Source: Paraburkholderia agricolaris
GTDB taxonomy: Bacteria > Pseudomonadota > Gammaproteobacteria > Burkholderiales > Burkholderiaceae
Direction of reading: 5' to 3'
Assembly (NCBI RefSeq): GCF_009455635.1
Contig: NZ_QPER01000001.1
Span: 1,364,001 to 1,428,000, forward strand
DNA length: 64,000 bases
The notes beneath the pieces were generated by a model. That model saw nothing but the letters and a program-made list of their open reading frames with translations, did no database searches and was not told where the DNA came from. Numbering within the stretch: position 1 is the stretch's first letter; the number at the start of each line of letters is the position of its first letter. Shown here piece after piece: positions 19,885 to 31,640 of the stretch. A program made the position numbers and the translations under genes.

Positions 19885-20523
19885 ATGGCAACGCCTCATG
19901 CTCTTAGCGAAACCGCTCCGCCCGCGACGCCGAAGAGCGGCACGATTCACCCGGTGTGGGTGCGCGTCACGCATTGGCTCAACGCACTCGCGGCCGTCCT
20001 CATGATGCTGTCCGGCTGGCGCATCTATGACGCGTCGCCGATCTTCAAAAGCTTCACGTTTCCCACGGCGCTCACGCTCGGCGGCTGGCTCGGCGGCGCG
20101 CTGCAATGGCACTTCGCGGCGATGTGGCTGCTGGTTTTCAACGGCCTGCTGTATCTCGCGCTGAACCTGGTCGGCGGGCGCTTCGTGCGCAAGTTCCTGC
20201 CGGTTTCGCCACGTGCCGTGCTGCACGACTTTGTTGCCGCGCTGACCGGCAAGCTCTCGCACGCCGATCTGCGCGTCTACAACGCTGTGCAGAAATTGGC
20301 CTATCTGTTTGTCGTCTGCGATCTGATCGTGCTGGTGCTCTCCGGTCTCGCGATCTGGAAGTCGGTGCAGTTTCCGCTGTTGCGCGAGTTGATGGGCGGC
20401 TACGACAACGCACGCATCGTGCACTTCTGCGCCATGTCGCTGATGGCTGCGTTCATTGCCGTGCATCTGGTGATGGTGGCGCTCGTACCGCGTTCGCTGC
20501 TGGCGATGCTGCGCGGACGCTAA
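19885..20523 (+). CDS. cytochrome b561-type membrane protein
   Basis: The 212-aa protein has four hydrophobic segments. Candidate haem-ligand histidines lie in RVTHWLNALAAVLMMLSGW, in LQWHFAAMWL, and in HFCAMSLMAAFIAVHLVM. Such b-type cytochromes pass electrons between quinones and periplasmic enzymes. The gene sits 46 bp after DUF1223 and 44 bp before the molybdopterin oxidoreductase, so it is the likely membrane partner of the latter, analogous to MsrQ for MsrP. Confidence 0.88.
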   Translation: MATPHALSETAPPATPKSGTIHPVWVRVTHWLNALAAVLMMLSGWRIYDASPIFKSFTFPTALTLGGWLGGALQWHFAAMWLLVFNGLLYLALNLVGGRFVRKFLPVSPRAVLHDFVAALTGKLSHADLRVYNAVQKLAYLFVVCDLIVLVLSGLAIWKSVQFPLLRELMGGYDNARIVHFCAMSLMAAFIAVHLVMVALVPRSLLAMLRGR

Positions 20524-20566
20524 GCGGTCAATCCACGGATACGCAAAGCTTTAAGGATATCGAATC

Positions 20567-21370
20567 ATGTTCAAACCTGAAACCAGAGCCGATCGAAAGC
20601 CCGCTTCAATGCCTGACGACAAGCTCGATCGCGAATCGATCCTGATCGACGCCCGGCGCGAACTCGCGATGCCGTCGCGGCGCCTGTTCGGCAAGCGGCT
20701 TCTGACGCTCGGCGGCCTGTCGATGCTGACGGGCTGCTCGCTGACCGATAACGATTCGGTCAACACATTCCTCACGGCCGTGTCGCGTCTGAACGACCGC
20801 GCGCAGGCCGCGCTGTTCGATCCGAAGCAACTCGCGCCGACCTACACCGAAGCGCAGATCACGCGGCCGTTTCCGTTCAACGCGTTCTACGGTATCGAGG
20901 ACGTGCCCGACGTCGACGCCTCCGACTACAAGCTGAAAATCAGCGGTCTCGTTACCGGTCAGCGTGTCTGGACCTTGCCCGAGTTGTACGCGCTGCCGCA
21001 CGCCGAGCAGATCACGCGGCATATCTGCGTGGAAGGGTGGAGTGCGATCGGCCGCTGGGGCGGCACGCCGTTTGCCGATTTTCTGCGGCGCATCGGCGCG
21101 GACACGAGCGCGAAGTACGTGGGCTTCAAATGCGCCGACGACTACTACGAAAGCATCGACATGCCGACCGCGCTGCATCCGCAAACGCTGCTCACATTCT
21201 CGTATGACGGCGAGCGTCTGCCCGCGAAATACGGCTTCCCGATGAAGCTGCGCATGCCGACCAAGCTCGGCTACAAGAATCCGAAACACATCGTCGAGAT
21301 GTTCGTCACCAATACGTACCCTGGCGGCTATTGGGTCGACCAGGGCTACAACTGGTTCGGAGGCTCCTGA
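20567..21370 (+). CDS. Tat-exported molybdopterin-dependent oxidoreductase (sulfite oxidase family)
   Basis: The 267-aa product has a twin-arginine region SRRLFGKRLLTLGG, then LSMLTGC (Cys57 as lipid acceptor), and a sulfite-oxidase-like Mo-binding domain. The domain carries RHICVEGWSAIGRWGG; Cys154 would ligate molybdenum. It is shorter than eukaryotic sulfite oxidase and lacks the dimerisation domain, as in YedY/MsrP-like enzymes. The substrate is unknown. The preceding cytochrome b561 is the probable electron partner. Confidence 0.87.
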   Translation: MFKPETRADRKPASMPDDKLDRESILIDARRELAMPSRRLFGKRLLTLGGLSMLTGCSLTDNDSVNTFLTAVSRLNDRAQAALFDPKQLAPTYTEAQITRPFPFNAFYGIEDVPDVDASDYKLKISGLVTGQRVWTLPELYALPHAEQITRHICVEGWSAIGRWGGTPFADFLRRIGADTSAKYVGFKCADDYYESIDMPTALHPQTLLTFSYDGERLPAKYGFPMKLRMPTKLGYKNPKHIVEMFVTNTYPGGYWVDQGYNWFGGS

Positions 21371-21493
21371 CGCGCGCGAGTCGGCGCGTGCCGGTCCGTA
21401 CGCGCGACCCCGGGCGGCAGAAGCTTCGGAAGTACCCCGGTGTCCCCTGGACGCCGGTTTAGATTCACCATCCATAACGAAACGGAGTTTCCC

Positions 21494-21727
21494 ATGAAAA
21501 AGTTCGCAATCGCAGCAATGGCCGTCGCCCTCCTGACCAGCGGCGGCGCCGCGTTCGCTCAGGCAAGCGGCGCGATGTCCAACGATGCAATGTCCAAGGA
21601 CACCATGTCGAAAGACTCGATGTCCAAAGACAGCATGAAGAAGGACACGATGAAGCACGACAAGATGAAAAAGAGCGGCGACGCGATGGGCATGAAGCAC
21701 GAGGCATCGGGCGCGATGGCCAACTGA
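21494..21727 (+). CDS. pentapeptide MXKDX repeat protein
   Basis: The 77-aa product starts MKKFAIAAMAVALLTSGGAA with a cleavable signal ending AFA. The mature part is made of MSKDT/MSKDS/MKKDT-type five-residue repeats and a His/Lys/Met-rich end. It is a small periplasmic protein family common in Burkholderia, possibly metal-binding; function is unproven. ACGGAG lies upstream of the ATG. Confidence 0.85.
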   Translation: MKKFAIAAMAVALLTSGGAAFAQASGAMSNDAMSKDTMSKDSMSKDSMKKDTMKHDKMKKSGDAMGMKHEASGAMAN

Positions 21728-21781
21728 GTGTTGCCGGAGATGCCGGCCGCATAGTTCAGGCGCCGGTTTCACACGTAAAGC

Positions 21782-21811
21782 GAAAGCCGGGGATGCGTCC
21801 CCGGCTTTTCT
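21782..21811 (+). terminator. rho-independent terminator
   Basis: GAAAGCCGGGGA and TCCCCGGCTTTTC form a stem with a 4-nt loop 55 bp after the MXKDX gene. Confidence 0.85.
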
Positions 21812-22094
21812 GTTGCAAGTACGCAAAAAAGTTACGATTCTTTCAAGCGACGCGGTGGGCGCTTACTGCATAATGCGGCGTCGCGCCCGTTGTTTGGCGC
21901 GTGTCAGCCGTGGATCGATTCCTTTCGACCGCCGCGGCGTTGTGGCCCCATTGGCCATCTATCGTCTTTCCGTTCCACCGACATGTCCGCCAGCCTCGCC
22001 CGTCAGACCGCATCGCCGATGCGGTATCCGCCATCCCGCCACCGGGTCTTCAGCGGGGGCGCAGCACCTCGAGCGGCATGGGCGGATTGAACGC
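21812..22094. other. upstream region of the second EamA gene
   Basis: The EamA frame is open through this region, but the translated sequence is Arg/Pro-rich and unlike the family, so I treat it as non-coding leader. I could not assign a promoter. Confidence 0.4.
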
Positions 22095-23024
22095 ATGTCG
22101 CCGCAACTCCCCAGCCGTTTTCCGCGTGGTTTTCCGATCCGTTTGCCGCAGTCCCGCAACGGACAGATCGCGCTCGCGCTCGCCGTCGTTTATCTCGTGT
22201 GGGGTTCGACCTATCTCGCCGTGCACGTCGCGCTCGGTTCTTTTCCGCCGCTGCTGCTCTCGGGGCTGCGCAATCTGTTTGCCGGGGTAGGGCTCTTCAT
22301 TTTCGCGGCGCGCCGCAATCCGGTTTGGCCGAGCGCCGCTGAAATCCGCAATGCCGGCCTGGTCGGCACGATGCTGGTCGGTTTGTCGAGCGGCATGCTG
22401 GCCTATGGCATGCGCACTGTCGGCACCGGCACCGCGGCCGTGATGGTCGCGACCGTGCCGCTGTTCGCGACCGTGATCGCGGCGGTGGCGGGGCGCAAGA
22501 TCGGCCGGGGCGAGTGGTTCGCGATCGGCCTCGGGCTGGTGGGCATCGCGATTCTGAGTCATGGCGACAGCGCGCCGGGATCAGCGGGCGGCAGCCTGGC
22601 GATCCTGTGCGGCGCGCTGTTCTGGGCCGGCGGCGCGCATCTGGCCGGCCGACTGAAACTGCCTTCGGACCTGTTTCTATCGACGTCGCTGCAGATCGGT
22701 CTCGGTGGCGCGATGTCGACGCTGGTCGCCTGGGTGTCCGGCGAGCGGATGATGGAAGTGCATTTTCTGCCGGTGCTGGCCTTCGTCTACCTGATGCTGA
22801 TCGGCACGATGGCCGCCTACGTCGCGTACGGTTTCCTGATCCGGCATACGAGTCCGATCATCGCCAGTAGCTGCATGTACGTGAACCCGGTGGTCGCGGT
22901 GGCGCTTGGGGCGTTGCTGCTCGGCGAGCCGGTCACGCATTCGACGGTCATCGCGACAATCGTGATTCTGGCCAGCGTGGGGCTGTCTTTCTGGTTCGAT
23001 TATAGGAAGAAGGGGCTTGCCTGA
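22095..23024 (+). CDS. EamA/DMT-family permease
   Basis: The 309-aa product begins MSPQLPSRFPRGFPIRLPQS and has ten spans. Repeat 1 holds VVYLVWGSTYLAVHVALGSF; the second repeat ends LLLGEPVTHSTVIATIVIL. It is typical of YedA/RhaT-like exporters; the substrate is unknown. The start at 22095 was chosen because family homology begins shortly after. It is only distantly related to the EamA protein at 11078. Confidence 0.85.
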   Translation: MSPQLPSRFPRGFPIRLPQSRNGQIALALAVVYLVWGSTYLAVHVALGSFPPLLLSGLRNLFAGVGLFIFAARRNPVWPSAAEIRNAGLVGTMLVGLSSGMLAYGMRTVGTGTAAVMVATVPLFATVIAAVAGRKIGRGEWFAIGLGLVGIAILSHGDSAPGSAGGSLAILCGALFWAGGAHLAGRLKLPSDLFLSTSLQIGLGGAMSTLVAWVSGERMMEVHFLPVLAFVYLMLIGTMAAYVAYGFLIRHTSPIIASSCMYVNPVVAVALGALLLGEPVTHSTVIATIVILASVGLSFWFDYRKKGLA

Positions 23025-23142
23025 GGACGGACGGCGGGCTGTTCAGGTTGCCCGCCGCCTGCGCGCTGATGTTCGGTCTCCGCCGCGTGCCGCGGCATCG
23101 GAACGCGTTGACCCTCGCCGCGTTCCGTCGCGTTTCACCGCT

Positions 23143-26250
<3,108 letters not shown>

Positions 26251-26392
26251 GGGGCGCATAAAAGGCCAACAGGCTCCCGAAGCTGCATGGCGTGCATGGC
26301 ACACTGCACATGCAGCCATGCAGCAATCGATGGGAGGGTATAGCGGCGATCCACGTGAGTGGATCGCTGTTCCCGTTTATGTGTCCGGCGAC

Positions 26393-26427
26393 GAAAAAAA
26401 GCCCGCCGCGGTTTCCCGCGACGGGCT
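26393..26427 (-). terminator. rho-independent terminator of entericidin gene
   Basis: On the minus strand AGCCCGTCGCGG and CCGCGGCGGGCT flank GAAA and run into TTTTTTT, 60 nt after the entericidin stop. Confidence 0.85.
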
Positions 26428-26487
26428 ATGGAGATTCGGCATCCCAGGGCGCCGTGAGGCGCCGGGAATCCTTGAGTTGCTGCTAGC

Positions 26488-26622
26488 TTACTTTGCCTGC
26501 TCGGCTGAATTCGTGATGGCGTTGCCGCCCTTCGAAATATCCTGCCCGGCTCCCGCCATCGTGTTGCAACCCGCAAGAGCGGCTGTTCCCGCAATGAGAA
26601 GCAAAGCGATCAGTCGGTTCAT
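26488..26622 (-). CDS. entericidin A/B family lipoprotein
   Basis: The 44-aa product begins MNRLIALLLIAGTAALAGC with a lipobox at LAGC. The mature part NTMAGAGQDISKGGNAITNS is the entericidin signature. Entericidins are small amphipathic envelope lipoproteins linked to programmed lysis and stress. GGAGAACTC precedes the ATG. Confidence 0.9.
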   Translation of the reverse strand: MNRLIALLLIAGTAALAGCNTMAGAGQDISKGGNAITNSAEQAK

Positions 26623-26853
26623 GAGAGTTCTCCTTGTCGAGAATGCATCGGTTGACGTGCCCATCCTGGAGGACACGCGCTAGCCTGGCTAGCTGTCGTC
26701 CGACCGCGGCTTGCGCCAGTCGATCCGGTCTGATTGCATGTTAAAAAAAGGGCGTGGGAAGCGCTGTCAGTTGCGCTGCGATTTTGTTGTAGGCGTGATC
26801 CTGTGTTTGCGTCGGCGCACTCCTACACGCTCGCTTCGATACGCCGAAAAACC

Positions 26854-28317
26854 TTACTGGACAGGTGTTTCCGAGGGCGGCGATGCAGGCGAATCCATCG
26901 ACGGCGTTGCCGTGCTGACACTCGGCATCACCACATGGATGTCGGTGCCGTTCGGCACACCGCGTTGAATATCGAAGCGCCCGCCGTGCGCGGCGACCCG
27001 TTGGCGCATGCCGAGCAGCCCGTGGGTGTGGGTGCGCTTCAGATCGGCCGCCGTGATGCCGACGCCGTTGTCGGCGATATGCAGCGCCACCTGGCCGTCG
27101 CCGACCTGTAGCGCGATCGACACCTTCGAGGCTCGCGCGTATTTGGCGGCGTTCGTGAGCGACTCCTGCGCGACGCGAAAGAGGGCGATTTCGGTTTGCT
27201 CGTCGAGCTGGATATCGTCGGCCGGCAAATGCGATTCGAGCGCCCAGTTGTTGCGCTGCGCGGCTTCGTCGGCGAGCGTGCGCAGCGCGGTGACGAGGCC
27301 GAAGTTCGCCAGCACCGTGGGCCGCATGTCTTCGATGATGCGCCGTTTCAACGCAATGCCCTGATCGAGATTGGCGAGCGCGCGCTTCAGTTTCTCCGTA
27401 ATGTCCGGGTGGTTGTCTTTCAGTTTGCGATGGGCCCAGGCTACATCCATCTTGCTGGCGGTCAGAATGGCGCCGAGTTCGTCATGCAGTTCACGCGCGA
27501 GCTGCGTCTTTTCGTTTTCGCTGACAGCCTGCAAGTGCCAGCCTAGCGCTTCGAGCTGGCGCGTGCGTTCGTTGACGAGCTGGTCGAGTTCCTCCTGTTG
27601 CGTGATCAGTTGACGCTGCACGCGCGCCTGCCGGTCCATCTGGATGCCGAGATTGCGAAACAGCAGAATGAACAGCACGATGTTCAGCGCGGACAAGCCG
27701 GCCGCGCATAGCGTGGAGATGCGCTGGTCGGCGCGGCTTGCGTCGAGTGCGTGCTGTGCGCGGCGTTCCTCGTTGTCGCGCAGCAATGTGAGCGTACTGT
27801 CGATCAGCGCGGCGTCGGCGGGATTGGCCGTGCTTGCGCTGCCACAGGCAGACAGATTCAACGGCTGCGGTGCCGCGCGTTGCAACGCAGCGGCGCCGGC
27901 ACCGATGCGCGCGTCGATTAGCACGGCGATCTGCGTGAAACTCGCGAGCTCGGCGCTATCCGCCTTGCCGCTGCGGTAGAACTTGCCCAGTTGTTGTTCG
28001 TTCTGCCGTATCTGCCCGGCGGTTGCGCAAAAACCCTGAGCGGCCACCTCCTGCTTCGTCAGAAGAAAATCGCTTTGATGCGCGCTCAGGCGGGATAGCT
28101 GGCTTGCAAGCGTGCTCAATTGCACGGTGACGTCGCGTGCCTCGAGCGCCGTTTCGTACTCCGCGGCAATGCGCTCGCGCGCGGTTTCGAGAATCACGAG
28201 TCCACCCACCGTAATGACAATTGCCACGGTCATCGCGATTGCCCAGCTGCGATTGCGCATCCAGCCGCTCAATCGCGCTGTGGCCGGGGGTTTCTGCATC
28301 TTCGACGCGTACGGCAC
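26854..28317 (-). CDS. NarL-type sensor histidine kinase
   Basis: The 487-aa kinase has spans at about 23-43 and 203-221 around a helical periplasmic sensor resembling CHASE3. A coiled coil (QEELDQLVNERTRQLEAL) and a HisKA_3 box ELHDELGAILTASKMD with His278 follow. The HATPase carries ESLTNAAKYA, DNGVG and THGLLGMRQRV. The start is GTG at 28317, supported by AAGGAG 6 nt upstream. Its cognate regulator may be the LuxR-type protein at 29856, encoded divergently 1.5 kb away. Confidence 0.9.
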   Translation of the reverse strand: MPYASKMQKPPATARLSGWMRNRSWAIAMTVAIVITVGGLVILETARERIAAEYETALEARDVTVQLSTLASQLSRLSAHQSDFLLTKQEVAAQGFCATAGQIRQNEQQLGKFYRSGKADSAELASFTQIAVLIDARIGAGAAALQRAAPQPLNLSACGSASTANPADAALIDSTLTLLRDNEERRAQHALDASRADQRISTLCAAGLSALNIVLFILLFRNLGIQMDRQARVQRQLITQQEELDQLVNERTRQLEALGWHLQAVSENEKTQLARELHDELGAILTASKMDVAWAHRKLKDNHPDITEKLKRALANLDQGIALKRRIIEDMRPTVLANFGLVTALRTLADEAAQRNNWALESHLPADDIQLDEQTEIALFRVAQESLTNAAKYARASKVSIALQVGDGQVALHIADNGVGITAADLKRTHTHGLLGMRQRVAAHGGRFDIQRGVPNGTDIHVVMPSVSTATPSMDSPASPPSETPVQ

Positions 28318-28556
28318 CTTCGACTCCTTAAATGGGGCATCGGTCTAACGGCCACGGGGCCAGGCAAACGAGCGCCGGCATCGCTTCCCGAGCCGCAATT
28401 TCCGTGCGCCTCGTTCGATGCAATCAGCGTAACGCTGCCGTAATTCCATGTAAGCGGATTCTCACACGAAAAACGGAGCATGTCGGAATGCGCCGACTGT
28501 CGACGACCGATAGGATGAACCTGATCGTTCATTGACTGATTCTGGAGGAGGCCATC

Positions 28557-28733
28557 ATGTTGAAATGGGCATTGTTCTTCGCCGTCGTGGCGATAATCGC
28601 CGGGCTGCTCGGCTTTACCGGCGTAGCGGCGGGCGCAGCGGCGATTGCGAAATTCCTGTTTGTCGTGTTCGTGATTCTGTGCGTGGTGTTCCTCGTTCTC
28701 GGTTTCGTGGTAACGAAGAAAATTATCGATTAG
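28557..28733 (+). CDS. DUF1328 family small membrane protein (copy 1)
   Basis: The 58-aa product [20 protein letters not shown]... has two hydrophobic spans and the [14 protein letters not shown] signature of the DUF1328/YtjA family, thought to be stress-related inner-membrane peptides. GGAGGAG precedes the ATG. A second copy lies 118 bp downstream. Confidence 0.9.
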   Translation: MLKWALFFAVVAIIAGLLGFTGVAAGAAAIAKFLFVVFVILCVVFLVLGFVVTKKIID

Positions 28734-28851
28734 CGCCGCTCGACGAGGTGGCCGCGTGCCGTTCCCGCAGGTTGCCGGAGAGCGGTTCGCCTCGGGTTCG
28801 TCCCAGTTCGCCTCAGAGTCTCTTTCGCAGACATCTACAAGGAGAATCGCC

Positions 28852-29013
28852 ATGCTTCACTATGCCATCGTCTTTTTCGTGATTGCGATCATTGCCGCTG
28901 TGTTCGGTTTTACCGGTATCGCGGCGGGTGCGGCGGAAATTGCGAAGATCCTGTTCTACATCTTCCTTGTCGTGTTCGTGGTCACGCTGCTGCTCGGCGT
29001 ATTTCGAACGTAG
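28852..29013 (+). CDS. DUF1328 family small membrane protein (copy 2)
   Basis: The 53-aa product [20 protein letters not shown]... shares [14 protein letters not shown] with the copy at 28557 and is shorter at the C-terminus. AAGGAG precedes the ATG. The tandem copies probably arose by duplication and look co-regulated with the ferritin-like gene that follows. Confidence 0.9.
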   Translation: MLHYAIVFFVIAIIAAVFGFTGIAAGAAEIAKILFYIFLVVFVVTLLLGVFRT

Positions 29014-29098
29014 ACGAATAGCCTTTCCTTAAACGGGCGTATCAGGCGCGATTCGTGCGGGATACGCAGTTCCCCATACCGGATAAAGGAGAATCTTA

Positions 29099-29671
29099 AT
29101 GACGAAATCTTCTGGCGCTCAAGGCGCAGCCTCTCAATCCAGCGATTCGTTCGTGATGGACCTGAAAAAGATCCGCGAGGACGCGCGCAAGCATATGTCG
29201 GATGGTCCGGTTACGCAAAGCTACGGAGCTGACCGTAAGACGGTGCTGAAACTGCTCAATGATTCGCTGGCCACTGAAATCGTCTGCGTGCTGCGTTATA
29301 AACGGCACCATTTCATGGCCAAGGGTATTAACTCCGAGGCCGTGGCAGCCGAATTCGCGGAGCATGCGGCAGAAGAGCAGGAGCACGCCGACCGCATCGC
29401 CGAGCGTATTGTGCAGTTGGGCGGCGAGCCGGATTTTGCCCCGGACGGTCTGAAGACGCGTTCGCATTCGGAATACAAGGAAGGCGGCGATCTCACGGAC
29501 ATGATCCGCGAGAACCTGATTGCCGAGCGTATCGCGATCGATACGTATCGCGAGATCGTGCACTACCTTGGCGAGAAGGACGTGACGACACGCCGTCTGT
29601 TCGAGGAAATCCTCGCTGTTGAAGAAGAGCATGCCGACGATATGGCCGACCTGCTCGAGGGCCGCGAGTAA
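29099..29671 (+). CDS. ferritin-like (bacterioferritin/Dps-type) protein
   Basis: The 190-aa protein has a four-helix bundle carrying paired metal-binding motifs: ATEIVCVLRYKRHH, EHAAEEQEHADRIAER, and ILAVEEEHADDMADL (E-x-x-H patterns of di-iron ferritin-like proteins). It is likely involved in iron storage or oxidative protection. AAGGAG lies upstream. It sits after the DUF1328 pair, a common stress-gene neighbourhood. Confidence 0.85.
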   Translation: MTKSSGAQGAASQSSDSFVMDLKKIREDARKHMSDGPVTQSYGADRKTVLKLLNDSLATEIVCVLRYKRHHFMAKGINSEAVAAEFAEHAAEEQEHADRIAERIVQLGGEPDFAPDGLKTRSHSEYKEGGDLTDMIRENLIAERIAIDTYREIVHYLGEKDVTTRRLFEEILAVEEEHADDMADLLEGRE

Positions 29672-29855
29672 AACGTGGTTAAAAAGCGTGCGGCGATGGT
29701 TGGTGGTGGCTGGCGCCGGAGGGTCTGAAGGGTTTCCGGCGCGGGCGCCGCCCGCAGCATTTACCGCTGTGGCTTTGCCTGTTCGGTGGAGGCATTGCCA
29801 GAGATCATTACAATGTCTGCATTGGGAGCAATCCTGTAGCAGGGACACCAGACCG

Positions 29856-30488
29856 ATGATTCGAGTGTTGATAGCTGACGACCATGCGATCGTCCGAGGC
29901 GGTTTCAGGCAGTTCGTCGCGGACGAGCCGGATATGTGCGTTGCGGCCGAAGCCGCTACCGGCGACGAAGCCATTAGCCTCGTACGGGAGCAGGCGTTCG
30001 ACGTGGTGTTGCTCGACATCGCGATGCCGGACAAGAACGGCATCGACACATTGCGTGTGATCAGGCAGGTGAGGCCGGAGCAGGGCGTGCTGATTCTGTC
30101 GGGCTATCCGGAGAGTCAGTATGCGATCAACCTGCTGCGCGCGGGTGCCAACGGCTACCTCAACAAAGACTGCGAGCCTGAGGAGATCGTGCGGGCGATC
30201 CGTGCGGTAGCGCGTGGGCATCGTTATTTGTCGGAGGCGGTGGCCGACACGCTGGCTGACAACCTCGACAAGCCTGCGGCGGGACGGCCGCACGAAGCGC
30301 TATCCGAGCGCGAGTTCCAGATATTCTGCAAGCTCGCGGCGGGGCAGATTCCGACCGACATTGCCGAAGAATTGCATTTGTCCGTGAAGACCGTGAGTAC
30401 TTATCGGGCTCGCGTGTTGGAGAAGATGCGGTTGGCTAACAATGCCGATCTGACTTATTACGCGATCAAGAATGGTTTGATCGAATAG
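29856..30488 (+). CDS. NarL/FixJ-family response regulator
   Basis: The 210-aa protein starts MIRVLIADDHAIVRGG (acidic pocket DD). The phospho-acceptor Asp is in VVLLDIAMPDKNGID and the conserved Lys in LNKD. The C-terminal LuxR helix-turn-helix carries LSEREFQIFCKLAAG and LSVKTVSTYRARVLEKM. It binds DNA when phosphorylated. The start at 29856 is set by the receiver domain; the frame is open upstream. Its likely partner is the histidine kinase at 26854. Confidence 0.92.
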   Translation: MIRVLIADDHAIVRGGFRQFVADEPDMCVAAEAATGDEAISLVREQAFDVVLLDIAMPDKNGIDTLRVIRQVRPEQGVLILSGYPESQYAINLLRAGANGYLNKDCEPEEIVRAIRAVARGHRYLSEAVADTLADNLDKPAAGRPHEALSEREFQIFCKLAAGQIPTDIAEELHLSVKTVSTYRARVLEKMRLANNADLTYYAIKNGLIE

Positions 30489-30508
30489 TGGACGATCGAG
30501 ATACGCCG

Positions 30509-30937
30509 ATGAACAGCGAATCGAACCGTGATGTTGATCCAGCCGGTCGCGCGCCGTTGCGCGTGCTGCTGATTGAGGATTCGCCGCTGATCCGCAGGAG
30601 CCTTGTGGAGGCTATCGATGCGTCGGGTTTGTTGCAGGTGGCCGCGTATGCGGATTCTGCCGATCAGGCGATTGCTTTGTTGATCGACGAGGCTTTTGAT
30701 GCGGTGATTGTGGATTTGCAGCTGAAGCGGGGGTCGGGGGTGCCGGTGCTTGCTTACTTGCAGCGCGAGGGGATGATCGATTCGATTTTTGCTGCCGTGT
30801 TGACGAATCATGCGTTGCCGGCTTATCGGGAGCGTTGTGAACAGTATGGTGTTCGGCATTTTTACGACAAGTCGTTTGAGTTTGATCGGGTTATTGATGC
30901 TTTACATGAGTATGCGTTTGCGCGGGGCGCTGGATGA
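30509..30937 (+). CDS. single-domain response regulator
   Basis: The 142-aa protein is only a receiver domain: VLLIEDSPLIRRSLVEAID (acidic residues), AVIVDLQLKRGSGVPVL (phospho-Asp), and YDKSFEFDRVID (Lys). No output domain is present. It may relay phosphate within the neighbouring two-component system. A GTG at 30488 overlapping the stop of the previous gene is an alternative start. Confidence 0.85.
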   Translation: MNSESNRDVDPAGRAPLRVLLIEDSPLIRRSLVEAIDASGLLQVAAYADSADQAIALLIDEAFDAVIVDLQLKRGSGVPVLAYLQREGMIDSIFAAVLTNHALPAYRERCEQYGVRHFYDKSFEFDRVIDALHEYAFARGAG

Positions 30938-30952
30938 AGGAAGGGTTTTTGC

Positions 30953-31640
30953 CGGTCCGGCAGGTGGGGGCCTGCGCGGCGCTTTTTGTTGTCTGGCTCT
31001 TTTTGGCGTTGCCTGGTTGTGTTCTCGTGGTCCGTTCTGGTGTTGGTCTTTTGGCCTTTCCTTGAATTGTTAGTGGTCTATTAGCGTTGCCCCTGTGCGG
31101 GGCGGCACCTACTTCTCTTTGCCGCCGCAAAGAGAAGTAGGCAAGAGAAAGCGGCTCACCCCGCCAGCTCATAAGCGGGTCCCTCGCACAGCCACGGTAG
31201 TGGTGCATCTGGAATCTGTCGCCTCGCACATTCCGCCTTGGTGACAAGGCCGTCATACCTCCGGCGGCGCTGCGCGCGCCGATACCCGGATCCAGAAAAC
31301 GATCAGTCATGCAAAGCATCAGCCAGGTTTCCTTGGCAGACCCGTCCGCGACGCACGCAGTGCGGAGTGGGAGCTGATGAGTCCTTTGTCAACGGCGCGG
31401 AGTGTGCGGGGGCACGGATTCCAGATGCACCACTACCGCTACTGTGCGGGGGACCCGCTTAAGAATTAGCGGTTTGAGCCGCTTTCTTTTGCCTACTTTT
31501 CTTTGCGGCAGGCAAAGAAAAGTAGGTGCCGCCCCGCACAGGGGCAACGCTAATAGACCACTAACAAAGCAAGGAAAGGCCAAAGTGCCAAATCAACAAC
31601 GAGCAGCGCCGCGAAGGCCCCCACCTGCCGGGCAGGCCAT
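30953..31640. repeat. large imperfect inverted-repeat element
   Basis: The whole gap between two convergent genes is an inverted repeat with arms of roughly 250-290 nt around a unique centre near 31240-31385. Shared blocks include CCGGCAGGTGGGGGCC, GGCCTTTCCTTG, TTAGTGGTCTATTAGCG, CCTGTGCGGGGCGGCACC and GTAGTGGTGCATCTGGAATC. Inside each arm CCTACTTCTCTTTGC / GCAAAGAGAAGTAGG is a further hairpin. From memory, similar sequence recurs between convergent genes in Paraburkholderia. No ORF is supported. Confidence 0.85.
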
